Shown here: piece by piece, positions 56,110 through 64,000 of the stretch
Numbering within the stretch: position 1 is the first letter of the stretch
Layout: every line of letters begins with the position of its first letter
Source of the DNA: Polaromonas jejuensis NBRC 106434
Lineage (GTDB): Bacteria; Pseudomonadota; Gammaproteobacteria; Burkholderiales; Burkholderiaceae_C
DNA: 64,000 bases
NCBI RefSeq assembly: GCF_001598235.1
Contig: NZ_BCYO01000005.1
Location: forward strand, 186,001-250,000
Reading direction: 5' to 3'
Program-made: the position numbers and the translations under genes
Notes under the pieces: model-generated
Told to the model about the DNA's origin: nothing
Databases searched by the model: none
What the model saw: only the letters and a program-made list of their open reading frames with translations

Positions 56110-56901
56110 GTGACCCGTACCATCCAGCAATTGTTTGACCTCAAAGGCAAAACTGCCCTCGTCACCGGCGGCTCGCGCGGCCTGGGCCTGCAACTGGCCC
56201 AGGCGCTGGGCGAGGCCGGCGCCAGGGTGATGCTGAGTTCACGCAAGGCCGAGGACCTGAGGGAGTCGGCCGCCGAACTGAAGGCCGCAGGCATTGATGT
56301 CGACTGGATCGCCGCCGACTGCGCCAAGGAGGCTGACATCCGCGCCCTGGCCGATGAAACCATCAAGCGTTTCGGCCATGTCGACATCCTGGTCAACAAC
56401 GCCGGCGCTGCCTGGGGCGCGCCGGCGGAGGACCACCCGGTGGAGGCCTGGGACAAGGTGATGAACCTCAACATCCGCGGCTACTTCATCCTGTCGCAGC
56501 ACATCGCCAAGCACAGCATGATTCCGCGCAAGTCGGGCCGCATCATCAACGTGGCCTCGATTGCCGGCCTGGGCGGCAACCCGCGCGAGATGACCACGAT
56601 TGCCTACAACACCTCCAAGGGTGCGGTGATCAACTTCACGCGCGCCCTGGGCTGCGAATGGGGCGCCCACAACATCACCGTCAACGCCATCTGCCCGGGC
56701 TTTTTCCCCAGCAGGATGACCGTGGGCACGCTCAAGGCCATGGGCGAGGAAAAGCTCGCCTCGCATGCCCCGCTGGGCCGCCTGGGCGATGACGAAGACC
56801 TCAAGGGTCTGTGCGTGCTGTACGCGTCGGACGCGGGCAAGCACATCACCGGCCAGTGGCTGGCGGTGGACGGCGGCGTGTCGGTGGTGACGGGCGGCTA
56901 A
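56110..56901 (+). CDS. Short-chain dehydrogenase/reductase
   Basis: A 263-residue classical SDR. Cofactor motif T-G-G-S-R-G-L-G-L, N-N-A-G, and catalytic Ser (N-V-A-S-I-A-G) with Y-N-T-S-K. Substrate not identifiable; it resembles gluconate 5-dehydrogenase or 3-oxoacyl reductase types. Start is GTG 56110 with AGGAGA before it; the frame extends upstream over the Dabb gene by chance. Confidence 0.9.
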   Translation: MTRTIQQLFDLKGKTALVTGGSRGLGLQLAQALGEAGARVMLSSRKAEDLRESAAELKAAGIDVDWIAADCAKEADIRALADETIKRFGHVDILVNNAGAAWGAPAEDHPVEAWDKVMNLNIRGYFILSQHIAKHSMIPRKSGRIINVASIAGLGGNPREMTTIAYNTSKGAVINFTRALGCEWGAHNITVNAICPGFFPSRMTVGTLKAMGEEKLASHAPLGRLGDDEDLKGLCVLYASDAGKHITGQWLAVDGGVSVVTGG

Positions 56902-57030
56902 CATCGGCCCCTGCTTTTTATTTCGAGTGATGCACAGGCCTTTCATGCTCATCCCTGGCCGGCACGCACTTGGGGCGGCCGGGCGCGGTGTGCGCCGGGT
57001 GCCAGGCTTGTCGCAACCTACGGAGAAACA

Positions 57031-57480
57031 ATGAATTTCGGCGCAGACATCCCTTTCGTCAACCACCTCGGCTTCACCCTGGAGCGGTTTGAAGGGGGCG
57101 AATCAACCCTGGGCTACACCCCCCATCCGGAGCACCTGAACTCCTTTCTGGTCACGCATGGCGGCGCCATCATGACCTTGCTGGATGTGACCATGGCCAC
57201 GTCCGCGCGCAGCGTGCAAAAAGACATGGGCGTGGTCACCATAGAGATGAAAACCAGCTTCATGCGTCCCGCCCCCGGTGACGGCAGCAAGCTCACGGGC
57301 AAGGGCCGGCTGATGCACCGTACCGCCACGATGGCGTTCACGGAAGCCACTCTTTACGACGCGCAGGGACAGGCTTGCGCGCACGCCACCGGAACGTTCA
57401 AATATGTCAAGCGCCTGCCCGTCGGCCCCAGGAGCGCCCATGCGCTGAATGTGCCGGTCAGCACCATTTCCACCGACTAA
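57031..57480 (+). CDS. PaaI-type hotdog-fold thioesterase
   Basis: A 149-residue acyl-CoA thioesterase. H-G-G-A-I-M-T-L-L-D-V-T-M is the characteristic active-site helix, and the last strand is G-T-F-K-Y-V. It could recycle CoA from dead-end or toxic acyl-CoA esters of the neighbouring pathway. AGGAGAA-like site (CGGAGAAAC) before the ATG. Confidence 0.9.
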   Translation: MNFGADIPFVNHLGFTLERFEGGESTLGYTPHPEHLNSFLVTHGGAIMTLLDVTMATSARSVQKDMGVVTIEMKTSFMRPAPGDGSKLTGKGRLMHRTATMAFTEATLYDAQGQACAHATGTFKYVKRLPVGPRSAHALNVPVSTISTD

Positions 57481-57505
57481 AACCATCTTTCAATGAGTAA
57501 ATCAT

Positions 57506-57554
57506 GCGCTAGCCCAATATGGACGGGCGCCATTAGCTACTGAATAGATAGCAA
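57506..57554. repeat. Family A dispersed repeat, intergenic copy
   Basis: GCGCTAGCCCAATATGGACG, then GGCGCCATTAGCTACTGAAT and AGATAGCAA, the family on the opposite orientation to 20756. Fills most of the thioesterase-MDR gap. Confidence 0.7.
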
Positions 57555-57578
57555 TTACCGTCATCACAGGAGATTCAC

Positions 57579-58595
57579 ATGCCGCTCAATCCACAAATCC
57601 TGCTGGACAACCGCCCCACGGGCGAAGCCGTGGCCAGCAACTTCAGGCTGGTCAGCAGTGAGACGCCGGCCCTGCAGGACGGCCAGGTGCTGGTGCGCCA
57701 CCACTTCTTGAGCCTGGACCCCTACATGCGCGGCCGCATGAACGACGCCAAAAGCTATGCAGCGCCGCAGCCACTGGGCGAAGTCATGCAGGGCGGCACC
57801 GCCGGCGAGGTCGTGGAAAGCCGCTCGCCCAAGTTCCAGCCCGGCGACAAGGTGGTCGGCATGGGCGGCTGGCAGCAATACAGCGTGGTCAATGCCGACC
57901 AGCCCGGCGCCTTGCGCAAGGTCGACACCACGCATGTGCCGCTCTCGCACTACCTGGGTGCCGTGGGCATGCCCGGCGTCACCGCCTGGTATGGTCTGGT
58001 GAAAATCATCGCGCCGAAGTCCGGCCAGACCGTGGTGGTCAGCGCCGCCACCGGCGCCGTGGGCAGTGCTTTCGGGGCCCTGGCAAAAGCACGCGGTTGC
58101 CGCGCGGTAGGGATTGCCGGCGGCCCGGACAAATGCAAGTATGCGGTCGACGAACTGGGCTTTGACGCCTGCATCGACTACAAGCTGCACAAGGACGCCG
58201 CCTCGCTCTCCAAAGCGCTGAAAGAGGCCTGTCCCGACGGCATTGACGGCTATTTTGAAAACGTGGGCGGCATGGTGCTGGACGCCGTGCTGCCGCGCAT
58301 GAATGCCTTTGGCCGCATTGCGCTGTGCGGCATGATTGCCGGCTACGACGGCCAGCCGCTGCCCTTGAGTTACCCGGCGCTGATCCTGACCAACCGCCTC
58401 AAGGTGCAGGGATTTATCGTCAGCGAACACATGGAAGTCTGGCCCGAAGCGCTCAAGGAACTGGGCACGCTGGTCGCTACCGGCAAGCTCCGGCCGCGCG
58501 AAAGCGTGGCGCAAGGCCTCGAAAGCGCGCCCGAGGCCTTTTTGGGCTTGCTCAAGGGCAGGAATTTTGGCAAGCAGCTGGTCAAACTGATTTAG
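57579..58595 (+). CDS. NADP-dependent medium-chain oxidoreductase (CurA/MDR superfamily)
   Basis: A 338-residue zinc-free MDR of the leukotriene B4 dehydrogenase/CurA type. It has D-P-Y-M-R-G-R-M, G-M-P-G-V-T-A-W-Y-G-L, and the NADPH site A-A-T-G-A-V-G-S. Such enzymes reduce alpha,beta-unsaturated ketones or aldehydes. AGGAG precedes the ATG. Confidence 0.92.
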   Translation: MPLNPQILLDNRPTGEAVASNFRLVSSETPALQDGQVLVRHHFLSLDPYMRGRMNDAKSYAAPQPLGEVMQGGTAGEVVESRSPKFQPGDKVVGMGGWQQYSVVNADQPGALRKVDTTHVPLSHYLGAVGMPGVTAWYGLVKIIAPKSGQTVVVSAATGAVGSAFGALAKARGCRAVGIAGGPDKCKYAVDELGFDACIDYKLHKDAASLSKALKEACPDGIDGYFENVGGMVLDAVLPRMNAFGRIALCGMIAGYDGQPLPLSYPALILTNRLKVQGFIVSEHMEVWPEALKELGTLVATGKLRPRESVAQGLESAPEAFLGLLKGRNFGKQLVKLI

Positions 58596-58631
58596 CGGGC
58601 AGCCAGGCGTCAACAGCCACAGGAGGTCGCC

Positions 58632-60350
58632 GTGGACAGCACCCATGAGGTCTTCAACCAGCCCGAGCCGCTGGTCAATTACAACCTGTTTGCCTCCAAC
58701 CGGCCGCTGCGCGATGCGCTGAAGTTCAACGCACCGGCACTGGATACCGCCGAGCTGACAAGCCTGGGCGCAACGCTGGGTAGCGCCGGGATGCAGGCGC
58801 ATGCGCGCCTGGCCAACGTCCACCCACCCGAGCTGCACACCCATGACCGCTTTGGCCGGCGCATGGACCAGGTCGAGTTTCACCCGAGCTATCACGAGTT
58901 GATGAAACTCGCCATCGGCGCCGGCCTGCACGGCACGCCTTGGGCCAGCCCTCACCCTAGCCCTCTCCCAAAGGGAGAGGGGACAACTCCCCCGGCCTTT
59001 CTCCCTCTCCCTTTGGGAGAGGGCAGGGGTGAGGGCTCCCCGCACGTCGAACGCGCTGCAGGCTTCATGCTGTTCACCGAGCTGGAGCCTTCGGTGCTGT
59101 GCCCGATCTCCATGACCTATGCGGTCACGCCCGCGCTGCGCAGCAATGCCGCCATTTATGCCGACTGGAGCCCCAGACTCACCAGCCGCGCCTACGACCC
59201 GGCCCTCAAGCACTGGCGCGACAAGCCGGGCCTGACCATGGGCATGGGCATGACTGAAAAGCAGGGCGGTTCGGATGTGCGGGCCAACACCACGCGGGCC
59301 GAGCCGCTGGGCCAGGATGGATGGGGCACACGCTACGCCATCACCGGCCACAAATGGTTTTTCTCGGCGCCCATGTGCGATGCCTTTCTGGTGCTGGCGC
59401 AAACGCCAAGCGGTTTGAGCTGCTTTTTCCTGCCGCGCGTGCTGGAGGACGGCAAGCTGAACGCCATCCGCATCCAGCGCCTGAAGGACAAGCTGGGCAA
59501 CAGGGCCAACGCGAGTTCGGAAGTTGAATTCGAGAACGCCCAGGCCTGGCTGGTCGGCGACGAGGGCCGCGGCATTCCGCAGATTCTTGAGATGGGCACC
59601 ATGACGCGCCTGGACTGCGCCCTGGGCACCAGCGGCCTGATGCGCCAGGCCTTGAGCCTGGCCCTGAACCACACCGCGCAACGCCAGGCCTTTGGCAAGC
59701 GGCTGATAGAGCAGCCGCTGATGCGCAATGTATTGGCCGACCTGGCACTGGAGTCCGAAGCCGCCACCGCGCTGGCGATGCGCCTGGCCCGCGCCTTCGA
59801 CCACGCCGGCGACGCGCATGAAGCCGGCATGGCACGCCTGCTGACGCCCATCGCCAAGTTCTGGATTTGCAAGCGCGGCAGCCATTTTGCGCAGGAAGCC
59901 ATGGAATGCCTGGGCGGCAACGGCTATGTGGAGGAGGGCGGCGAGGGCGTCATGGCGCGCATCTACCGTGAAATGCCGCTCAATTCCATCTGGGAGGGGG
60001 CGGGCAACATCATGGCACTGGACCTGCTGCGCGCCTTGCGCAAGGCCGATGCCGTGGCGGCGCTGGCCCAGGAGCTTTTGCCAGCCAAGGGTGCGCACCC
60101 GGCCCTGGACCGGCTGGCCGCAAGCCTGCCGGAGCGTGTGGAGGAGATGGCCACCGAACTGGAAGCGCGCCGCCTGGCGCAGGACGTGGCGCTGGCGGTG
60201 CAAGCCGCGCTGCTGCTGCAGACCGCACCGGCGGCGGTGTTCAGCGCGTTTTGCGATTCGCGCATTGCAGGCAACTGGGGCCAGGCCTTTGGCACGCTGG
60301 GTGCGGGCACTGATTTCGACAGCATCATCGCCAGGGCCATGCCCCAATGA
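58632..60350 (+). CDS. Acyl-CoA dehydrogenase, AidB-like, with repeat-encoded insert
   Basis: A 572-residue flavoprotein starting GTG after AGGAGG. The segment M-T-E-K-Q-G-G-S-D-V-R-A-N-T and the C-terminal E-C-L-G-G-N-G-Y-V-E-E match the AidB/isovaleryl-type subfamily. Residues about 106-135 (P-S-P-L-P-K-G-E-G ... P-L-P-L-G-E-G-R-G-E-G) are translated from a paired inverted repeat (58948-59036), so the protein has an extra Pro/Gly-rich loop not found in ordinary relatives. Frame intact. Confidence 0.92.
   Translation: MDSTHEVFNQPEPLVNYNLFASNRPLRDALKFNAPALDTAELTSLGATLGSAGMQAHARLANVHPPELHTHDRFGRRMDQVEFHPSYHELMKLAIGAGLHGTPWASPHPSPLPKGEGTTPPAFLPLPLGEGRGEGSPHVERAAGFMLFTELEPSVLCPISMTYAVTPALRSNAAIYADWSPRLTSRAYDPALKHWRDKPGLTMGMGMTEKQGGSDVRANTTRAEPLGQDGWGTRYAITGHKWFFSAPMCDAFLVLAQTPSGLSCFFLPRVLEDGKLNAIRIQRLKDKLGNRANASSEVEFENAQAWLVGDEGRGIPQILEMGTMTRLDCALGTSGLMRQALSLALNHTAQRQAFGKRLIEQPLMRNVLADLALESEAATALAMRLARAFDHAGDAHEAGMARLLTPIAKFWICKRGSHFAQEAMECLGGNGYVEEGGEGVMARIYREMPLNSIWEGAGNIMALDLLRALRKADAVAALAQELLPAKGAHPALDRLAASLPERVEEMATELEARRLAQDVALAVQAALLLQTAPAAVFSAFCDSRIAGNWGQAFGTLGAGTDFDSIIARAMPQ
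58948..59036. repeat. Family C inverted repeat inside the AidB-like dehydrogenase gene
   Basis: Two 34-base arms (58948-58981 and 59003-59036) are reverse complements with two mismatches, each built on CCCTCTCCCAAAGGGAGAGG and GCCCTCACCC, around a 21-base centre. This resembles a palindromic repeat usually found between genes in many proteobacteria; here it is in frame. Confidence 0.9.
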
Positions 60351-60375
60351 ACGCGGAGACATCGAGGAGACCTTC

Positions 60376-61323
60376 ATGACCGAGCTGATTCTTCACCATT
60401 ACCCCACCTCGCCCTTTTCCGAGAAAATCCGGTTGATCCTGGGGTACAAAAACCTGCCCTGGAAGTCGGTCATCATTCCAATGGTCATGCCCAAGCCCGA
60501 TGTGGTGGCGCTCACGGGCGGCTACCGCAAAACACCAGTGCTGCAAATCGGCGCCGACATTTACTGCGACACGGCATTGATTTGCGACGTGCTGGAGCAC
60601 CTCCAGCCCACGCCCACTCTCTACCCCGCACCCGGCAAGGGCCTGGAGCGCATCCTTGCGCATTGGGCCGACAACACGCTGTTCTGGACTTCCATGGCCT
60701 TCAACACCCAGCCCAAAGGCATGGCGCAGATGTTTGAAAATGCACCGCCCGAGATGGCCCGCGCCTTCATTGAAGACCGCAAGGCCATGAGCGTCGGCAT
60801 GGCGCGCCTGCGTCCGGCCGATGCCGCCGCGGCGTACAAATCCTACCTGCGCCGCCTATCCGACATGCTGGACGACTGGCCTTTTTTGCTGGGCGATGCG
60901 CCGTGCATCGCCGACTTTGCGATGTACCACCCGCTGTGGTTCACGCGCGTGCGCACCTCCGTGCTGGCGGGCATCCTGGACGCCACACCCGCCGTACTCG
61001 AGTGGATGGACCGCATGGCCGCGATTGGCCACGGCAGCATGGAAAAATTCAGCGCCGCTGAAGCCATTGCGGTAGCGGCTGCGTCAACGCCAGCCCCCTT
61101 GCATGATGCGCATGACAATGTTTTTCAGGATGAGCACGGCATCCCGCTGGGCAGCCGCGTGCAGGTCTGTGGCGAAAGCTTCGGCCCCGAGCCCAGCGAA
61201 GGCGAGCTGATCGCCGCCACCCGCATGCACTACACCCTGAGCCGCAGCGATGAGCGGGCCGGCCTGCTGCATGTGCACTTTCCGCGCATTGGTTACCAGC
61301 TGAAGGCCGTGGCACCAGCATGA
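60376..61323 (+). CDS. Glutathione S-transferase-like protein with C-terminal extension
   Basis: A 315-residue protein. The N-terminal thioredoxin-like domain (about 1-85) has H-H-Y-P-T-S-P-F-S-E-K-I-R, a K-T-P-V-L substrate loop and D-T-A-L-I-C; the helical GST domain runs to about 235. The last ~80 residues (from about D240, with Q-V-C-G-E-S-F-G-P-E-P and V-H-F-P-R-I-G-Y) form an extra beta-rich domain I do not recognise. GGAGA precedes the ATG. Coupled to the next gene as ATGA. Confidence 0.85.
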   Translation: MTELILHHYPTSPFSEKIRLILGYKNLPWKSVIIPMVMPKPDVVALTGGYRKTPVLQIGADIYCDTALICDVLEHLQPTPTLYPAPGKGLERILAHWADNTLFWTSMAFNTQPKGMAQMFENAPPEMARAFIEDRKAMSVGMARLRPADAAAAYKSYLRRLSDMLDDWPFLLGDAPCIADFAMYHPLWFTRVRTSVLAGILDATPAVLEWMDRMAAIGHGSMEKFSAAEAIAVAAASTPAPLHDAHDNVFQDEHGIPLGSRVQVCGESFGPEPSEGELIAATRMHYTLSRSDERAGLLHVHFPRIGYQLKAVAPA

Positions 61324-61772
61324 GCGTCATCACCTGGCGCTTTGTTCCCTTTGATGCGCTGACGAGCCGGGAGCTTTATGAATTGCTGCAGCTTCGCAGC
61401 GAGGTTTTTGTGGTCGAGCAGGCCTGCGTGTTCCAGGACATGGACGGCGCCGATACGCAAGCCATGCATTTGCTGGGCACGGCAGAAGGCCGGCTGGCGG
61501 CCTATGCGCGCTGCTTCGCCGCCGGCGTGAAATTTGCCGAAGCCAGCATAGGCCGGGTTGTCACGCGGGACGCCGTGCGGGGCAGCGGCGCGGGCCACGT
61601 GCTGATGAAGCAGGCGATAGCGTGCCTCACGCAGTACTGGGGCCCGCAGGCCATACGGATTGGCGCCCAGGCGCGACTGGAGCCCTTTTACCGGCAGCAT
61701 GGTTTCACGGCATCGGGCGCGCCCTACAGCGAAGACGGCATTCCCCATATCGAAATGCTGCGCCCCGCCTAG
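61320..61772 (+). CDS. ElaA-type GNAT acetyltransferase
   Basis: A 150-residue GNAT protein of the ElaA group: L-Y-E-L-L-Q-L-R-S-E-V-F-V-V-E-Q-A-C at about 16-33, acetyl-CoA loop V-R-G-S-G-A-G-H, and F-Y-R-Q-H-G-F near the end. Acceptor unknown. Starts by ATGA overlap with the GST-like gene. Confidence 0.9.
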   Translation: MSVITWRFVPFDALTSRELYELLQLRSEVFVVEQACVFQDMDGADTQAMHLLGTAEGRLAAYARCFAAGVKFAEASIGRVVTRDAVRGSGAGHVLMKQAIACLTQYWGPQAIRIGAQARLEPFYRQHGFTASGAPYSEDGIPHIEMLRPA

Positions 61773-61799
61773 TTTGAGGAAAGTACCAAGGAGTCATTG

Positions 61800-62702
61800 A
61801 TGATCACGAATTTCAAGGATAAAACAGCGGTTCTGACCGGTGCCGGCTCGGGCTTTGGCCTGGAGTGCGCGCGCATAGGCGCCAGGCTGGGCATGAAGCT
61901 GGTGCTGGTGGACGTGCAGCAGGACGCACTGGACCAGGCCAGCGCCGAAATCAAGGCCACAGGGGCCGAGGTCCTGTCTTTCAGGCTCGATGTATCGAAT
62001 GCCGAACAGATGGAAGCCATGGGGCGCGCCGTGTTTGAGCGCTTTGGTGCGCCGCACTTTGTGTTCAACAACGCCGGCGTCGGCTCCGGCGGCCTGATCT
62101 GGGAAAACACCGTCAAGGACTGGGAATGGGTGCTGGGCGTCAACGTGATGGGCGTGGTGCACGGCGTGCGCATATTCACGCCCATGATGCTGGCAGCCGC
62201 GGCCAAGGACCCCGCTTGGCAGGGCCACATCGTCAACACCGCCAGCATGGCCGGGCTGCTGAACCCGCCCAACATGGGGGTTTACAACGTCAGCAAAACT
62301 GCCGTGGTCTCCTTGAGCGAAACGCTGTACCAGGATTTGCGCCTTGTCAGCGACCAGATTGGCGCCAGCGTGTTATGCCCGTATTTCGTGCCGACCGGCA
62401 TCAGCCAAAGTCACCGCAACCGGCCAACGGAGTTGTCCACGGAAAAACCGACCCGCAGCCAGCGCATAGGCCAGGCCATGACCGACAAGGCGGTCGGCGC
62501 CGGCAAGGTGACGGCGGCGCAGGTGGCCCAAAAGGTGTTTGACGCCATGGTGGCGGACCAGTTTTACATCTACAGCCATCCCCAGGCGCTGGGCAATGTG
62601 CAGGCCCGCATGGAATGCATCGTGCAGCAGAAGAACCCGATCGACCCCTTTGCGGATCGCCCCGAGATCGGCCGCGAGTTGAAGGCGGCTTTGCGGGCCT
62701 GA
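61800..62702 (+). CDS. Short-chain dehydrogenase/reductase
   Basis: A 300-residue classical SDR: T-G-A-G-S-G-F-G, N-N-A-G-V, N-T-A-S-M-A-G and Y-N-V-S-K. The C-terminal half is longer than usual (about 50 residues). TTG at 61797 is one codon before the ATG. Likely acts on a hydroxyacyl or alcohol substrate; no more can be said. Confidence 0.88.
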   Translation: MITNFKDKTAVLTGAGSGFGLECARIGARLGMKLVLVDVQQDALDQASAEIKATGAEVLSFRLDVSNAEQMEAMGRAVFERFGAPHFVFNNAGVGSGGLIWENTVKDWEWVLGVNVMGVVHGVRIFTPMMLAAAAKDPAWQGHIVNTASMAGLLNPPNMGVYNVSKTAVVSLSETLYQDLRLVSDQIGASVLCPYFVPTGISQSHRNRPTELSTEKPTRSQRIGQAMTDKAVGAGKVTAAQVAQKVFDAMVADQFYIYSHPQALGNVQARMECIVQQKNPIDPFADRPEIGRELKAALRA

Positions 62703-62720
62703 AACCCGGAGTTGGGCATC

Positions 62721-62776
62721 AAATCGGCATCAAGCCCTTGATAGCCGGGTGCCTAAAGCTATCAAAAACATAGCGG
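62721..62776. repeat. Family A dispersed repeat, divergent intergenic copy
   Basis: CATCAAGCCCTTGATAGCCG, then GGTGCCTAAAGCTATCAAAA and ACATAGCGG, related to the other copies with more changes. It lies between the SDR and the Sel1/TPR gene, whose stops face each other. Confidence 0.6.
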
Positions 62777-62796
62777 TTTATGCCTCGATGGCGTTT

Positions 62797-64000
62797 TCAC
62801 CGCATGATCTGCCTGGGCTTGTCGCGCCACCGGGCGGGCAGCAGGTCGTAGAGTGCCGTGGGTTCGCGATGCAAGGTCCGCGTGAGGCTGGGGCCGTCGA
62901 CCTGCGGCACCTCGTGCGAGAGATCGATCTGGCCCAATTGCTGCATCCAGGCCACGTCAATGCTGCCGTCGGGCCGGGGGCGGGAGGCGATCAGCGCCAG
63001 CATCCGGTGGGCTTCCTTGCTGCCTTTGGCCTCCGCAAGGCGATACAGCCGGATGGCCTCGACATAGTTGGCCGGCACACCTTCGCCGCGGTGGTAGCGC
63101 CTGGCGCTGGCCAGAAACTGCTCGGCACTGGCGCTGGCCACGAGCGGCCCGCTGCGAATGCGGGCCCCGGTGTCCGGGTTGGTCTGGGTGGTGCTTGCCA
63201 GCAGCGCCAGGTTGGCGGCGGCGGCCTCCGAGCGCGCCGCCACGGAGCGGAAGTAGGCCATGGCCTCGATCTGGCGATTGGCCGTCACGCTTTCCAGCCC
63301 CAGTTCGATCCGGGCATGCACATTTCCGCCGTTGGAGGCGCGCAGCAACAGGTCCCGGTTTTTCAGGCTGGCCGGCGCGGGTTCGCGCAAAGTCGGTGAG
63401 GCGATCTGCAGAGGCGCCAGGCGAGACTCCATGAGCCACTCCAGGTAGTCGGCACGGGGCCGGTCCACTTGCCGGAGTTGCGCAATCCACGGCCGGGCCG
63501 CTGCCGGATTGGGCGCCGTCGCGCAGCCGTCGATCTCGCACCAGGCCAGCCCCGCGTTGGCCAGGGGTTCGCCTAGGGAGCGGGCGCGTTCAAACCACAT
63601 TTGCGCCTGGGCAAGGTCTTTGGCCACGCCCCGTCCATGCAGGTACAGCAGGCCCAGCATCCATGAGGCGTTGGCCGCAGTTCTTTCCGTCGCGCTGCCG
63701 CGGCCTGCCTGCCGCATGGCGGTCGCCCGCAGACGCGTCACCTCGGCTTCCAGTGCCGGGTCCAGCGGCTCGGGCATGCGCAGCGCCTCCGCACCCACCG
63801 AACCGGAAGGCTGGATCGGTTCTGCGGTGACGGAGCCCGCAGGCAGCAGCGGTGCCTGCGCCGCCGGCCCGGAGGTTTCTATGGTCGTCGGGTAAACCGG
63901 ATTGAGCTTGAAGGTCTGCACCGGCTGCGCCGCCACCCGGGCGTTCACGCTCATGGCTGAAATCGCCAGGATCGTCCAGCAGGCAAGCGAGCGCCAGACC
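62797..64000 (-). CDS. Sel1/TPR repeat protein with signal peptide, cut by the window edge
   Basis: At least 400 residues. The frame continues past the ATG at 63954 to the window edge as W-R-S-L-A-C-W-T-I-L-A-I-S-A, which reads as the hydrophobic core of a signal peptide, so the true start lies outside the window. Sel1-type repeats are visible: M-L-G-L-L-Y-L-H-G-R-G-V, A-R-R-Y-H-R-G-E-G-V and Y-R-L-A-E-A-K-G-S-K-E. Probably a periplasmic or outer-membrane-associated scaffold. Partner unknown. Confidence 0.82.
   Translation of the reverse strand, partial: VWRSLACWTILAISAMSVNARVAAQPVQTFKLNPVYPTTIETSGPAAQAPLLPAGSVTAEPIQPSGSVGAEALRMPEPLDPALEAEVTRLRATAMRQAGRGSATERTAANASWMLGLLYLHGRGVAKDLAQAQMWFERARSLGEPLANAGLAWCEIDGCATAPNPAAARPWIAQLRQVDRPRADYLEWLMESRLAPLQIASPTLREPAPASLKNRDLLLRASNGGNVHARIELGLESVTANRQIEAMAYFRSVAARSEAAAANLALLASTTQTNPDTGARIRSGPLVASASAEQFLASARRYHRGEGVPANYVEAIRLYRLAEAKGSKEAHRMLALIASRPRPDGSIDVAWMQQLGQIDLSHEVPQVDGPSLTRTLHREPTALYDLLPARWRDKPRQIMR

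Noticed and set aside
57564-60377. 937-codon minus-strand ORF opposite the MDR and AidB-like genes
   Set aside because: Runs through two real genes and an intergenic region; typical antisense artefact.

Overview
The window looks like chromosomal DNA of a Gram-negative betaproteobacterium of the order Burkholderiales, most likely family Comamonadaceae (Polaromonas/Rhodoferax-like). The gene content (msbA, tolB-pal-cpoB, a dapC-dapD-pilU-dapE run, smc-zipA-ligA, long Liv transporter plus acyl-CoA genes) and the short dispersed repeats fit that group. Genus is an inference from protein flavour, not a search. No phage, transposase, integrase or CRISPR array is visible. The window cuts a gene at each edge: a glycosyltransferase on the left and a Sel1/TPR protein on the right.

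Layout. 1-6177: lipopolysaccharide genes (four glycosyltransferases, msbA, an O-antigen ligase/polymerase), visibly richer in A/T than the rest. 6167-9764: tolB, pal and cpoB, followed by a chimeric second cpoB whose N-terminus is the remnant of a YeeE-type transporter; 9817-11794: the full YeeE-type transporter and tcdA; 11872-11947: tRNA-Lys(UUU) with promoter and terminator. 12056-20683 (minus strand): two small protein genes, an ABC-F ATPase, prmB, dapE, pilU, dapD and dapC. 21085-29626 (plus): smc, zipA, ligA, a small lipoprotein, def and a methyltransferase. 29659-33148 (minus): glnD and map. 33392-37417: purL. 37974-42750 (minus): ppiC-type isomerase, bolA, yciB, msrB, selO and a Crp/Fnr regulator. 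42998-62702 (plus): a catabolic block with an acyl-CoA ligase, a five-gene Liv-type ABC transporter, fadJ-type and thiolase genes, two acyl-CoA dehydrogenases, two SDRs, an MDR reductase, a thioesterase, a GST-like protein and small genes. 62797-64000 (minus): the partial Sel1/TPR gene.

How the genes work together. The left end builds and exports LPS and maintains the outer membrane. The dap run makes diaminopimelate for lysine and peptidoglycan. smc-zipA-ligA serves chromosome organisation, division and DNA joining. The right third reads as one system: import a carboxylic compound by the Liv transporter, activate it to a CoA thioester, and degrade it by beta-oxidation. Palindromes lie close to the promoters of this block.

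Most interesting points. (1) A tandem duplication of cpoB-yeeE collapsed into an intact in-frame fusion ORF, with signs of gene conversion between the two cpoB copies. (2) Three families of short intergenic-type repeats also occur in frame inside otherwise normal genes (ligA, livG, dapE, prmB, purL, an acyl-CoA dehydrogenase), adding short peptides. (3) The LivG/LivF pair has one composite ATP site altered on both faces (Walker A Lys to Arg in LivF, signature Gly to Ala in LivG) while the other is consensus.
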